From Clostridia bacterium (lineage in GTDB: Bacteria; Bacillota; Clostridia; Oscillospirales; Acutalibacteraceae): a DNA stretch of 64,000 nt. A program made the translations under genes and the position numbers. Positions within the stretch are counted from its first letter, which is position 1. Every line of letters starts with the position of its first letter. The notes below the pieces were generated by a model. That model was not told the origin of the DNA and did not search any database. It was given only the letters and a program-made list of their open reading frames with translations. The DNA lies in contig JAFTXJ010000015.1 of NCBI GenBank assembly GCA_017461625.1, forward strand, positions 1 through 64,000, given 5' to 3'. Below, in pieces: positions 36,758 through 46,592 of the stretch.

Positions 36758-38791
36758 TTACTGAAGACCGATTGTTTTGAGGATGTGGTTTACGATGTGC
36801 ATTATGTAGTTCATATAAGGAACTAATCCACTGAAGTTACCTTCAATAATATCGGTTGCTTCACCGCCATTTGCTTCATTAACAACGTTAAGGAATGTGC
36901 CGATAACGGTTGAAGCGATGTCTGATGAATAAGAGAAGAGAAGTGCGTTAGCATTAGCCTTGATGCCGTATTCACCGGGTGTTCCATAGTCGTTGAAACG
37001 AACAAGAGCGATTGAATAGTCGTTATCAGGGTCAATGTAACCTGCCATATCGTTCATAAGACCGAATACAAGAACTTCATCATCTTCGTCAAAGTAGTTA
37101 ACAAGTGCTTCATACTGGAAGTCAGCTCTTGTTAATGAATATTCACCTGAAAGAAGATGGTCATCTGTACCGATGAGTTCAGGATTGATTTCACCGGGGC
37201 ACATAAAGATTTTAATGTTTTTGCCGATTTCCATATAGCCAACTTCTGAAACAGTGTAAACGCTGTTATCTTCATCGGTAAGGATTACGTTGTTTGTAAG
37301 CTTAACGATAGCAAGAAGTCTGAGCATGAAGTTATCGGTTTTAACAAGAATTTCTTCTGTTTTAACGTTGAGGATAGGTTCAACCTCTTCACCGAGAGGC
37401 ATAGAAGCTATGTAGTCACCAAGAACGATACCGTAACGCATTGAACGGCCTTCATATGTTGTGTCATAGATAGGATTCTTTGCATCTTCAGGATAATATG
37501 CTTCATAAGCTGAATTAATGCCCATATCCATCTTAATCATTGAACCGATAGCTGAGTTGATATAAATGAAGTTACAATCCTGACCCTTTGCTTCATAAGA
37601 CTTAACAATCTGCTGCTCCATATAAGGAATCATATCAGCAGAAACTGTGGGAAGAATTTCTTCATCTGTGCTTACGCCTACCTTTTCGGGATGAACAGCA
37701 AAGTTAGCGATAACTGTAACGGGAGCTGTTACATCAGCAGGAACGAATGTGAGCTTGTAGATTTCTTCAAGGATAACAGTTGTGTCAGCACCGGGCTGGA
37801 AGAAGTTTTCAGTTCTTTCTTCGCCTGTATTAGCATCTGTGAAAGTGATTGTATCATCAGCCTTAGCCATATGGAGAGAACCTTTTTCCATATTGCCGTA
37901 AGCAGCGATCATAGAATCAGCAACTGTTTTGTGGAGGAAGTCCATATACTTGGGATCAGGGATAGCGTTGCCGGCACCGTTGAAGAGGTTTTCAAAAAGA
38001 GAACCGTCAACAACCTGACCAACACCCTGAAGAATACCGAGAGTGTCAATAGCACTGTGAGTATGAGTAGCTGTAACGTTGATGCTTACAATGTCATTGA
38101 TACCGTTAGCTGTGCAATACTCATCAACAAGAGCTACGATAGCGTTTTTACTTGCGTTTGTGAGACCGATTGAGTCAACGCTTGCGATAAGAACCTTGCC
38201 TCTTGAATCGTCAAGGCAGATTGTGCGGACTGAAAGAACGTCAGCAGCGTATCTTTCAGCAAGGTCAGCTGCGATAGCGTCACGTTCTTCTTTTGAGCAG
38301 CCATTTTCTTCAGCATAACGGTCAGCATAATACTCAGCAAGGTCTGAAGGAAGCTGGTTAACAGTTGTACCGTTTTCAATCAAAGCGCCGATGTCAGCTG
38401 CACCGTATTTGTAATAAGCGCCTTCATAAAAATCATCGGGGATGATGTCACGCTTGTCATAACCGAGGCTGAATGCTGCGTCAGCAGCTGCTTCGTCAGC
38501 AAATTCGTCATGACCGTCATACTTTTCAAACATCGGATTTTCATACTCTGAAATATCCAAAGCACCTGTGTCAGAAAGGTCAACAAGGCCGAGAGCTGTG
38601 TTGAGACCAAACTCAAGAACCTGGTCAAGAGTGTGACACAAAGCAAGAAGAAGGTTGTCAACAATGTTAACACCGATGCTTGCTGCAGCGTCACCCACAC
38701 TTGCTGCAAAAACCGTAACGCCTGACATTGAGCCAAGAACTACAGCAACGCAAAGGATAACAGATAAAAGCTTTTTAATTTTTTTCATCAT
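36758..38791 (-). CDS. Neutral/alkaline ceramidase-like secreted hydrolase
   Basis: 677-residue secreted protein. The signal peptide ends VTVFA near residue 29 (start ATG 38791, AAAAGGAG six bases upstream). The core resembles neutral ceramidases: DDSRGKVLIASVDSIGL, the metal-binding VTATHTHSAIDT near residue 240, and FAVHPEKVG near 366. Neutral ceramidases cleave the amide of ceramides, so sphingolipids of host or diet are possible substrates. An insertion of about 100 residues before the first motif is unusual. Strong own promoter and terminator indicate a single-gene transcript. Confidence 0.82.
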   Translation of the reverse strand: MMKKIKKLLSVILCVAVVLGSMSGVTVFAASVGDAAASIGVNIVDNLLLALCHTLDQVLEFGLNTALGLVDLSDTGALDISEYENPMFEKYDGHDEFADEAAADAAFSLGYDKRDIIPDDFYEGAYYKYGAADIGALIENGTTVNQLPSDLAEYYADRYAEENGCSKEERDAIAADLAERYAADVLSVRTICLDDSRGKVLIASVDSIGLTNASKNAIVALVDEYCTANGINDIVSINVTATHTHSAIDTLGILQGVGQVVDGSLFENLFNGAGNAIPDPKYMDFLHKTVADSMIAAYGNMEKGSLHMAKADDTITFTDANTGEERTENFFQPGADTTVILEEIYKLTFVPADVTAPVTVIANFAVHPEKVGVSTDEEILPTVSADMIPYMEQQIVKSYEAKGQDCNFIYINSAIGSMIKMDMGINSAYEAYYPEDAKNPIYDTTYEGRSMRYGIVLGDYIASMPLGEEVEPILNVKTEEILVKTDNFMLRLLAIVKLTNNVILTDEDNSVYTVSEVGYMEIGKNIKIFMCPGEINPELIGTDDHLLSGEYSLTRADFQYEALVNYFDEDDEVLVFGLMNDMAGYIDPDNDYSIALVRFNDYGTPGEYGIKANANALLFSYSSDIASTVIGTFLNVVNEANGGEATDIIEGNFSGLVPYMNYIMHIVNHILKTIGLQ

Positions 38792-38821
38792 TTGCAACTC
38801 CTTTTACAAATTTACTCATAC

Positions 38822-38850
38822 ATTATATCAAAGAAAAAAAGTTTTGTCCA
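38822..38850 (-). promoter_or_regulatory. Promoter of the ceramidase-like gene
   Basis: Minus-strand TGGACA (38845-38850), 17-base spacer, TATAAT (38822-38827), about 30 bases upstream of the start codon. Confidence 0.75.
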
Positions 38851-38895
38851 CTATTTATAGAAATTTTTTGGTTCTTTGAGGGAAAAATGTTAAAC

Positions 38896-39711
38896 TTACA
38901 CTTTGCACCTACGCCCTGTTTTTGTGTTGAAGATGTAAATTACAGGCTCTTCTTTAAAATAAACATTCTTATCATCACGAAAAGAATACACCTTTATGAT
39001 ATTATCGCTGAGCAGTTCAATCTTTTCAGAATTATACTGATAACGACCTATATCATATAGCTTAAATGGAAGTTTTTCCATAACTTCATTTTCAATGTCA
39101 AAAGTGTATATTTCATTTTCCGTGTATCCAACGAGATATAATAAACCGTCTTTGAAAAGCTTTACATCAAAACCAGGCGTTTCGTGGGCAATAATATTCA
39201 ATTGATTTGCTTCAGCGTCATATTTTGCAAGATTATATACACTTAAATGCGTGCCTTCATCCGAGCCGGTTACATATCTGCCGTAAATCACTCCGTCAAC
39301 CACAACAATGTAACTGCTGAAATTAACAGGAGTTATGCAGTACAGCTCATTTACAGAAAAATCTTTGTCAGTTCTGTACACAAAGTTCTGCCAGGAATCA
39401 CGATAAAAAGAATAATAGATATATTCGCCATCCTGACACAGGCTGATTATGGGGCTGTCCGTACCGCAAGACAATACTTTATCACCGTTTACCAACTTGG
39501 TGTCTTCCCCCATAAACTCTGCCCGTACTGCCTCTATAACCTCTCCGTTTGAAAGAGTCAGGCTTACTTCTCTAAAATTGTTTTGCATTAATTCTTCTTC
39601 ACATTCTTTTATCAAGTCTTCCGACACGGTCAAAGAATTGAAATAATATACGGTTATTCCTGTTATCACGATTACAACTGACAATACAATTAAGATAATT
39701 TTCTTAAGCAT
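38896..39711 (-). CDS. Membrane-anchored protein of unknown function (possible beta-propeller)
   Basis: 271 residues from ATG 39711 (GGAGGAG six bases upstream). One N-terminal membrane segment (about 4-24) without lipobox; the remainder is extracellular. Repeated short strands with YYSFYRD, YVVVDGVIYGRY, FKDGLLYLVGY and DNIIKVYSF resemble blades of a beta-propeller of the kind in DUF5050 proteins, but I do not recognise a family with certainty. Confidence 0.75.
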   Translation of the reverse strand: MLKKIILIVLSVVIVITGITVYYFNSLTVSEDLIKECEEELMQNNFREVSLTLSNGEVIEAVRAEFMGEDTKLVNGDKVLSCGTDSPIISLCQDGEYIYYSFYRDSWQNFVYRTDKDFSVNELYCITPVNFSSYIVVVDGVIYGRYVTGSDEGTHLSVYNLAKYDAEANQLNIIAHETPGFDVKLFKDGLLYLVGYTENEIYTFDIENEVMEKLPFKLYDIGRYQYNSEKIELLSDNIIKVYSFRDDKNVYFKEEPVIYIFNTKTGRRCKV

Positions 39712-39848
39712 AGTATCTCCTCCCTCTTTTAAATTCACAAAGCAAATTTCTTTTGTCAATTATTCAAATGTAATCTTGATAAAAGCTTTACATTATCTGC
39801 ATTTTTCGGATATACACACGGTCGATTTATGAATTTACGATGTTAATT

Positions 39849-39904
39849 TGTAGGGGATGATGTCCACATCATCTCTTTGACCGATGTGGACATCGGTCAC
39901 TACA
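39849..39904. repeat. BIME-like pair of inverted REP sequences
   Basis: Two hairpins facing each other: TGTAGGGGATGATG...CATCATC and, on the other strand, TGTAGTGACCGATG...CATCGGTC. Both start TGTAG and share a TGTCCACAT core (GATGTCCACATC). This layout is typical of REP pairs moved by RAYT transposases; a decayed RAYT lies at 32,640-33,086. Confidence 0.7.
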
Positions 39905-39910
39905 TTACAT

Positions 39911-40080
39911 AACCTTAAGCCTCACCCGAAGCTCGGAGGAGGTGGATTTTGCGTAGCAAAAGACGGTGGGGGTTGATAAAATGCTTGCAGACACTCACCT
40001 CTTCACCCTTATTTCTTACTTATTACTCCATCTTCACCCCCTCAGTCACTGCGTGACAGCTATTATTGAGAGCCTTAAGC
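39911..40080. repeat. Family B intergenic repeat, copy 2
   Basis: Non-coding copy of the repeat also at 6,297-6,720 and 46,905-47,100. Shared blocks are GGAGGTGGATTTTGCGTAGC, AAAAGACGGTGGGGGTTGAT, CTCACCTCTTCACC, TTACTTATTACTCCATCTTC and CACTGCGTGACAGCT. No other feature seen in the gap 39,760-40,176 apart from this and the BIME-like pair. Confidence 0.72.
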
Positions 40081-40176
40081 GGTCAATTCGCGTAAATTGA
40101 ACTTACAAGAAGATGTAAGCACCTGCCATACAAACGAAACATCACCTTATGCCGAAGCATAGAGTGCTGCTTAAGA

Positions 40177-43100
40177 TTATTCAACTGATTTAAGGGCGGC
40201 GATAACATCGAATTTCTGCAAGCGTTTATGAACAAGCAGACTTACAAGGGCTGCAAATACAGCTGTGAGCACAACTGCAAGCAGGAAGCTCCACCAATAA
40301 ATATCCCTGCCGAACATAACCACATTAACCTCGGCAATGTCGATTACAATTCTGTGAAGCCCGATACCTCCCAAGAGACCTACGAGAATACCCGCAATGG
40401 TGAGGAAAACATTTTCTCTGTAAACGTAAGCGGTTACCTCGGCATCGGTAAAGCCGACAACCTTGATTGTGGCAATTTCACGAAGTCGCTCCTGAACGCT
40501 GATGTTTGTAAGGTTATAGAGAATTACAAACGCAAGAAGTCCTGCGGCAATTATAAAGATAACAACCACAACGTCCAGACGGTCAACAATAGCGTTGAAG
40601 GAGTCTATCATAACATCTGTTGAAACAACACCGGCAACCTCATTATATGCAAGGAGGTCATCAGCCATATTCTGCTCATCGTTAGCATTGGCATAATCTT
40701 GAAGAGTTGCAAGAACATACGTGAACTCAGGATTTTTGCCGAACACATTCTGATAATACGACGGAGAAATATATACATAGTGGTAAACATAGTTTTCAAC
40801 TATTGCCGATACCTTTACCTGATACTCCTTGCCGTCAACAGCAGTAAGTACGAGCGTATCGCCAACTTCGGTTTCGGTATCTTCAGCAAGCTTTTCGGTA
40901 ATTACTGCACCGTCATCGGTAAGGTCATAAGTATCATTGCCCTTACGCGAACGAAGAGTTATACACTCCTTAAGCTTTTCATTAGACTCGGGAACATAAA
41001 GATGAATTGACATTTCAACATCATTATCTTCTTCAGATGAAGATGCGGTCATAGTCTTTGTGTCAAGAAGCATTGCATTTTCAACACGGACATCTTCTTT
41101 AAGGTCATTGATTGTTTCGCTATGACCGGGGAATTGCTCATCATCAAGCACGGCCATAATGTTGTAATGTGAAATTCCGCCCTCACCGTACTGAGCTTCA
41201 ATGATGGTGTCCACCGAGTTGTTGATACCGAACGCTGCAAGAATAAGCGTTGTGCAACCTGCAACACCGAGAACAGTCATAACCATTCTCTTTTTGCTTC
41301 TAAACATATTTCTTATAGTAACTATTGAACCGAAAGACATTGAGCTCCACAAACCTGTAAAACGCTCAAGGAAAACACGTTTGCCGGGCTTGGGTGACTT
41401 TGGTCGCATAAGTTCGGCAGCCTGGGTTTTGAGTGCTCTGCGGCAAGCAACCAATGTTGCTGCAAGGGTTGAAACAAGTGAGAACAATGTTCCGATTAAA
41501 ATATACTGCCAGTGGAAATAAATTTTAACATCGGGCAAGCAATACATCATAGCATAAGCAGAGTTGATTGCTTTGGGGAACACAACTGCACCGATAACAA
41601 CACCCATAACCGAGCCGAGAATACACGCCATTGCAGCGTACCAATAATATTTTGCAAGAATGCTGTTTTCTTTGTATCCCAACGCTTTGAGAGTTCCGAG
41701 CTGCATACGCTCCTCTTCAACCATTCTTGTCATTGTGGCAAGGCACATCATTGCCGCAATAAGGAAGAAGAAAACAGGGAAAACATTTGCCATCGCCGTT
41801 ACATTTTCAAGGCTCTGACCGTAACTTTCGTGGCCGGGCAAATCTTTCTGATAAGAAACAGTCCAAGTGGAATTGTTAAGCTCTTCAAGCACCTCTTTGG
41901 CTTTGTCAATATCACCCTGAGCTTTTTTAAGAGCAATACGAATCTCGTGCTCTGCGTCTTCCAAAGCTTCTTCTGCAATTTTAAGGCGGACTTTTGCTGC
42001 CTTCAAATCTGCCTGACCAGCTGTGATTTCTCTGTTGCCTTTGCTCTCTTCATAATAGAGCTTAAGCTGAGATTCAGTAATTTTAATTTTAGCCTCTGTA
42101 AGCTGAGCATCTGCGTCTTTAAGAAGATTTTTAAATATATCAAGGTCTTTTTCACCTTGCTCAAATCTGGCTATATCGTCAGCATAAGAATTAAGAACAT
42201 CTTCATTGTTCTTATATGTTTTTTCACGGCTCTGAACAGTTGCCAATTGAGAAGTGTATGCAGCCACAGCTGAGTCATATTTAGATTTGGCGGCAGCTTT
42301 GTCAGCATCTGCCTGAGAAAGCTGGGCTTTTAAAGCATCAATTTCTGCCTGAACAGCTTCGCATTTTTTTGTAAAATCGGCAACATAAGATTGAATAGCC
42401 TCTAATGATTCTTGAGATGTTTCGGCATTCCAATTAGCCTCTTCTTCTTTAAACACATCAAGAAGTCTTTTGGTTTCAGCATATTCCTTTTCTTTATTGC
42501 TGACTTTAACAGTTAGGTCTTCGTAGTTCTTTTCGGCAGAATCAAGCTCGGTCTTTGCCTTTTCGGATTCAGCCTTTAATGACGGAAGTGTTGCTGCAAG
42601 AGCATCAATTTCTGCCCTGTCTTTTTTCTGATTGGCACGATAATTGTTATATATTTCTTTTGCCTTCTGGTATCCGTCAATTTCATTGTCAGCATCGTTG
42701 GCAAGGGCTTTTTGTGAATTGTAGTCAGCAAGTGATTTATCATGCTCTTTTTTTGATGCTTCAAGCTCGCCCTCGGCAGAAGCGATTTTGTTGGCAAGCT
42801 CAGTCTGGGCGGCGGCGATTTCGCTGTCACCGTTTTTGATATAAGCATCTATTGTATGTATCTTTTCTAAAGCAACTTCTTTCTGAGAGTTGGTTTTGGC
42901 TTCCATTTCTTTGTAAGCCTTTTCACCGTCAGCTATTTTTTGCTTGTATTCATTTTTAACCTGAGCAAGGCGAACACTGATACTGTCGTCTGCAATAGAT
43001 TCAATCCTCTTACCGATTTCGCTTACATAATCGTCATACTCCTGAGAGAAGGCATCAAACTGCTCTTTATCATCAACAGTTGCATACACCTGACCGTAAT

Positions 43101-43794
43101 ACTCAGATTTAAAGCAATCTTCACCGATATAAAGATACATACCCAATGTGCCCGAACCGATGTTGGTAGCACCACGTTCAAAAGAAATATACATCGGTGA
43201 AGACACTGTACCAACAATTTTAAAAGTGTCGGTATTCAGAGTGTCTGCAAGGGTTACACCGTCACCTGCAAGGGTAATGGTGTTGCCGATTTCAAGCTCT
43301 GAATATGAGCCTGCAACGGCATTATCAATAAGACATTCATTTTTATTTTGAGGATATCTGCCGTCAACCAATGTAATGCGGTTTATGTAGCTATCCTCCC
43401 CTTCGCCCGTCTGAGAAAATGCATATGCACGGGGAAAGTCCATTGACATAACACGGCAAGCCATTGCCGCACCGTTTTCAACATTAACTATTCCTTTACC
43501 GTCAACAAAAACAAGCGTATCTGCAAGCTTAATGGGGTCAACTGCCTTGACACCGTCAACCTGTGCAATTTTCTGAACTTCATCATCAGTAAAACCGATT
43601 GTTGAAATCACCGACAAGTCAAGAACATTATCTCTGACAAAGTATTCATTGGCAGTGTTTCTCATATCGGGTGACGCTGATTTTATGCCGACAAAAAAGC
43701 TTATTCCCAGTGCAACAATGGCAACAATGGAAATAAATCTCATTATGCTTTTTCTGATAGAGCGAATCAAATCCATTCGCATCGGCCTGTTCAT
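40177..43794 (-). CDS. ABC transporter permease with FtsX domains and large coiled coil
   Basis: 1,205-residue membrane protein working with the ATPase gene just upstream. A membrane segment near 20-45 is followed by an extracellular domain (about 45-265), a very long coiled coil (about 265-650), then membrane segments near 680-790, a second extracellular domain and three final segments. Two FtsX cores are visible, the last in LVIFIIAAGLLAFVILYNLTN and ERLREIATIKVVG. The layout matches clostridial MacB-like exporters of antimicrobial peptides or lipids. The start is ATG 43794, four bases after the ATPase stop; a longer in-frame TTG lacks a Shine-Dalgarno. Confidence 0.9.
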   Translation of the reverse strand: MNRPMRMDLIRSIRKSIMRFISIVAIVALGISFFVGIKSASPDMRNTANEYFVRDNVLDLSVISTIGFTDDEVQKIAQVDGVKAVDPIKLADTLVFVDGKGIVNVENGAAMACRVMSMDFPRAYAFSQTGEGEDSYINRITLVDGRYPQNKNECLIDNAVAGSYSELEIGNTITLAGDGVTLADTLNTDTFKIVGTVSSPMYISFERGATNIGSGTLGMYLYIGEDCFKSEYYGQVYATVDDKEQFDAFSQEYDDYVSEIGKRIESIADDSISVRLAQVKNEYKQKIADGEKAYKEMEAKTNSQKEVALEKIHTIDAYIKNGDSEIAAAQTELANKIASAEGELEASKKEHDKSLADYNSQKALANDADNEIDGYQKAKEIYNNYRANQKKDRAEIDALAATLPSLKAESEKAKTELDSAEKNYEDLTVKVSNKEKEYAETKRLLDVFKEEEANWNAETSQESLEAIQSYVADFTKKCEAVQAEIDALKAQLSQADADKAAAKSKYDSAVAAYTSQLATVQSREKTYKNNEDVLNSYADDIARFEQGEKDLDIFKNLLKDADAQLTEAKIKITESQLKLYYEESKGNREITAGQADLKAAKVRLKIAEEALEDAEHEIRIALKKAQGDIDKAKEVLEELNNSTWTVSYQKDLPGHESYGQSLENVTAMANVFPVFFFLIAAMMCLATMTRMVEEERMQLGTLKALGYKENSILAKYYWYAAMACILGSVMGVVIGAVVFPKAINSAYAMMYCLPDVKIYFHWQYILIGTLFSLVSTLAATLVACRRALKTQAAELMRPKSPKPGKRVFLERFTGLWSSMSFGSIVTIRNMFRSKKRMVMTVLGVAGCTTLILAAFGINNSVDTIIEAQYGEGGISHYNIMAVLDDEQFPGHSETINDLKEDVRVENAMLLDTKTMTASSSEEDNDVEMSIHLYVPESNEKLKECITLRSRKGNDTYDLTDDGAVITEKLAEDTETEVGDTLVLTAVDGKEYQVKVSAIVENYVYHYVYISPSYYQNVFGKNPEFTYVLATLQDYANANDEQNMADDLLAYNEVAGVVSTDVMIDSFNAIVDRLDVVVVIFIIAAGLLAFVILYNLTNISVQERLREIATIKVVGFTDAEVTAYVYRENVFLTIAGILVGLLGGIGLHRIVIDIAEVNVVMFGRDIYWWSFLLAVVLTAVFAALVSLLVHKRLQKFDVIAALKSVE

Positions 43795-43798
43795 AATG

Positions 43799-44500
43799 TT
43801 ACCATTCAATCCTTTCAACCGGAACCGGTGTTTCGTTAATTTCTATGCGGTGAATTTTACCGCTTCGCATGGTAATAACTCTGTTTGCCATAGGTGTAAT
43901 CGCCTGGTTATGGGTAATGATGATTACCGTCATACCGATAGCACGGCTGGCATCCTGCAAAAGCTTTAAAATCTGAATACCCGTTTCATAGTCAAGAGCA
44001 CCTGTGGGCTCGTCACAAAGAAGAACCTTGGGACGTTTAACAAGAGCACGGGCAATTGAAATACGCTGCTGCTCACCGCCTGAAAGCTGAGCCGGGAAGT
44101 TGCCTGCCCTGTCCTGAAGTCCTACAAGCTCAAGCATTTTATAGCTGTCAAGAGGATTCTGACTGATTTTGGCAACAAGCTCAATGTTTTCATAAGCCGT
44201 AAGATTCTGCACAAGGTTATAAAACTGAAAAACAAAGCCCACATCTCTGCGTCTGTAGAGAGTCATGTTACGCTTGCCGAGAGAAGTAATTTCTCTGTCA
44301 TCAACAATAACATTGCCGGTGTCGCAGGTGTCCATACCGCCCAAAATGTTAAGAACGGTTGTTTTACCTGCACCGCTGGGGCCTACGATTGTGCAGATTT
44401 CGCCTTTTTCAATGTTGAAACTGACATCTGAAAGAGCATCAAGGTCAAGCTCGCCCAGCTTATATTTTTTATTTACATTATGAAATTCAATAAAAGACAT
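43799..44500 (-). CDS. ABC transporter ATP-binding protein (MacB/LolD type)
   Basis: 233-residue ATPase with Walker [10 protein letters not shown] near residue 40, signature LSGGEQQR near 140 and Walker [13 protein letters not shown]. It is first in a two-gene operon with the FtsX permease. Confidence 0.95.
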   Translation of the reverse strand: MSFIEFHNVNKKYKLGELDLDALSDVSFNIEKGEICTIVGPSGAGKTTVLNILGGMDTCDTGNVIVDDREITSLGKRNMTLYRRRDVGFVFQFYNLVQNLTAYENIELVAKISQNPLDSYKMLELVGLQDRAGNFPAQLSGGEQQRISIARALVKRPKVLLCDEPTGALDYETGIQILKLLQDASRAIGMTVIIITHNQAITPMANRVITMRSGKIHRIEINETPVPVERIEW

Positions 44501-44532
44501 AAATATCCCTCACAATATAGGTTATCAGTATG

Positions 44533-44561
44533 ATTATATAACAAATTTCACCTTTTTGCAA
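44533..44561 (-). promoter_or_regulatory. Promoter of the ABC exporter operon
   Basis: Minus-strand TTGCAA (44556-44561), 17-base spacer, TATAAT (44533-44538), 33 bases before the ATPase start. Confidence 0.65.
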
Positions 44562-44589
44562 CGGTAAAGGCAGGAAATTTACAAACACA

Positions 44590-44618
44590 TAAAAAATCAG
44601 GAGGGTCTCCCCTCCTGA
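44590..44618 (-). terminator. Terminator of the secreted lectin/peptidase gene
   Basis: Nine-base-pair stem TCAGGAGGG (44597-44605) / CCCTCCTGA (44610-44618), followed by six T on the minus strand. Confidence 0.87.
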
Positions 44619-44630
44619 AAAAATATTTAA

Positions 44631-46427
44631 TTAATACCAGATCCAACCGAAAAGCAAAATTACTATTATCCACTGCAAGAAAGAATATGAAACATCAATA
44701 TGATAAATTTCAACACTTCCGTCTTCAAAGGTAACAGTTACATCAGCGGTACCGTTACTTGCCATATAAATCTGATTATCTGATACCTGAGCAACGTCAG
44801 GGTTAGAGCTTTCAAGCTTTACCGGAACATTGAAAGTAACTGTATCCTTATAATTAAAAGAATAATTACTTTCTTTAACTTCAGGAACAGGATCAGGTTC
44901 AGCAGCTGTATTCTTTGTCCAATGGGCGTAAAGAGTCAAAACACCTGAAGATGAAACCGAAGAACTTGAAGTTACAAGTGTTCCTCCCGTAGCCGATGTA
45001 TACCAACCATCAAAGTTGTATCCGTCTTTAGTCGGTGTTGGCAATGTGCCGTAAGTTGAGCCAACATTAACAACCTTACTTGATGTTGAGCAAACACCGC
45101 CATTTGCATTAAACATTACCGTACAACTATCAGACTTCCACTGAGCGTAAAGTGTCAAGCTTGCGTCGAATGAATAGTTATCACCGGATGCATAGCTTGT
45201 TCCCGTACCGTCAGCTTTGGTGTTCCAGCTAATGAAAGTATAACCTGATTTGCTCGGAACAGCAGAAGATAAAGTTATATCTCTGCCATGATACTTGGTC
45301 TGTGATGCAGGTTCACCACTACCACCGTTGGCATTGTAGGAAACAGTGTAAATATTTGACGGCTCAAGCTTCCAAATCTGCCTGGTATCCCCTGCTGAAT
45401 ACGTTGCAACAGCAACATTATTTGAGGTAGCCCAATAAGTAAGAACAAGTGACGGATTATAAGCAAGACGAATTACATATCCGTTTAAAACTTTTTCAAA
45501 CAGCCACCACTGAGAGGACTCATTGCAATCATCATAGAGATTTACATTAGCTCCATTGCCGGGATTGTCACCCCACGCATTAATAAGACGTGAAGATGAA
45601 CATACAGGTCTCATCTTATAACCTGTTGAAGCAGGAGAAATGTAGAGTCTCTGGTTTGAGGGATTCCACCAATCTCCACCCTGAATGTTCGTCTGATTGG
45701 CATCCACACCACCAGCTACATCAAGTATTTTTCCGCTGGAAACATTGGTAAGAGTATAATAGCCTGTTGAAATTGTGGTATAGGAAATGTTTCCGGAACT
45801 ACCAGTACCATTACCGGTCAACATATTTCCTTTATGATGCCATTTATAATTAAAACGACTTGAAATTGAATTATATGTAGTTTTGCCTTCCCAATTTACT
45901 TGGCAGGGACCGGTTGCATTACAATCAGCATAGTAGATTGTATCTCCATCTACCTTAATGACAAAAATCGAATGTATATCGCCATTTATTCGTAATATAT
46001 CACCCGCATATACCGTACCCAAAGAATATGTTTTTTCCCAAGCAGAACCTGAAAAGAATTTATCCCCAAAAACTTCATATCCCATTTTATAAGCAAAGCC
46101 CATACATTGCCAAGCCCTTTGATAACCATCTTCATAATAAGCACCACAAGTGCAGGTACAGCCTTTTCCGTCAGAACCACCACAATATCCTCGGTTTATA
46201 CAAGTAACTCCACCTGCACTACCCGAGCATCTAATAGTACCTGTTCCATTTGATTTGCAACTGTTATATTCATTCCAGTATTCATTTTCACGATATACTG
46301 TTTTTAAATAAGCTATTTTATTTGCAAACTCTGCCTCAGATAAATTTGCTGCTTTTGATATTGGAGCAAGCGAGAACAGCATTGCCAACACTAAAAACAC
46401 AGCCAAGGTTTTCTTTAACATTTTCAT
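44631..46427 (-). CDS. Secreted cysteine-peptidase-like protein with ricin lectin and InlB repeats
   Basis: 598-residue multidomain secreted protein. Signal peptide about 1-26. Residues about 28-200 look like an NlpC/P60- or CHAP-type amidase: candidate Cys in WQCMGFAY near 107, His in DIHSIFV near 152 and DCN near 167, with several extra cysteines (CTCTCG). Residues about 215-354 form a ricin-type beta-trefoil with the repeated QxW-like motif (SSQWWLF, RQIWKL). Two InlB/Flg_new beta repeats follow (YTVSYNANGG and CTVMFNANGG, each ending in LTLYAxW). The last 16 residues are hydrophobic. Its promoter overlaps a palindrome matched at the divergent regulator gene. Confidence 0.82.
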   Translation of the reverse strand: MKMLKKTLAVFLVLAMLFSLAPISKAANLSEAEFANKIAYLKTVYRENEYWNEYNSCKSNGTGTIRCSGSAGGVTCINRGYCGGSDGKGCTCTCGAYYEDGYQRAWQCMGFAYKMGYEVFGDKFFSGSAWEKTYSLGTVYAGDILRINGDIHSIFVIKVDGDTIYYADCNATGPCQVNWEGKTTYNSISSRFNYKWHHKGNMLTGNGTGSSGNISYTTISTGYYTLTNVSSGKILDVAGGVDANQTNIQGGDWWNPSNQRLYISPASTGYKMRPVCSSSRLINAWGDNPGNGANVNLYDDCNESSQWWLFEKVLNGYVIRLAYNPSLVLTYWATSNNVAVATYSAGDTRQIWKLEPSNIYTVSYNANGGSGEPASQTKYHGRDITLSSAVPSKSGYTFISWNTKADGTGTSYASGDNYSFDASLTLYAQWKSDSCTVMFNANGGVCSTSSKVVNVGSTYGTLPTPTKDGYNFDGWYTSATGGTLVTSSSSVSSSGVLTLYAHWTKNTAAEPDPVPEVKESNYSFNYKDTVTFNVPVKLESSNPDVAQVSDNQIYMASNGTADVTVTFEDGSVEIYHIDVSYSFLQWIIVILLFGWIWY

Positions 46428-46446
46428 ATTTTTACCTCCTTTGGTT

Positions 46447-46464
46447 TTAGTGATTTATCACTAA
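46447..46464. promoter_or_regulatory. Operator palindrome 1
   Basis: TTAGTGATTTATCACTAA: eight-base arms around a 2-base centre. It covers the predicted transcription start of the secreted-protein gene. Confidence 0.75.
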
Positions 46465-46471
46465 CACTGTA

Positions 46472-46500
46472 ATTATAATATTATCAAAAAAGATTGTCAA
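46472..46500 (-). promoter_or_regulatory. Promoter of the secreted lectin/peptidase gene
   Basis: Consensus minus-strand TTGACA (46495-46500), 17-base spacer, TATAAT (46472-46477). Operator 1 lies immediately downstream of the -10 box. Confidence 0.88.
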
Positions 46501-46517
46501 GATATTAAAGCAATTTC

Positions 46518-46535
46518 GTAGTGATATTTCACTAA
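46518..46535. promoter_or_regulatory. Operator palindrome 2
   Basis: GTAGTGATATTTCACTAA, with arms TAGTGA and TCACTA; one end base and the centre differ from operator 1. It lies upstream of both divergent genes. Confidence 0.7.
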
Positions 46536-46546
46536 CATTCAACACC

Positions 46547-46564
46547 TTAGTGATATATCATCAA
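46547..46564. promoter_or_regulatory. Operator palindrome 3 (half-degenerate)
   Basis: TTAGTGATATATCATCAA: the left half matches operator 1 exactly, the right half is changed. It lies 29 bases before the XRE gene start, so it could mediate autoregulation. Confidence 0.62.
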
Positions 46565-46592
46565 TACATAATAATCAATAACGAGGTGTGTT

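Noticed and set aside
41512..42273. 253-codon plus-strand frame inside the ABC permease
   Set aside because: It is the antisense of the coiled-coil region, whose biased codons create long open frames.
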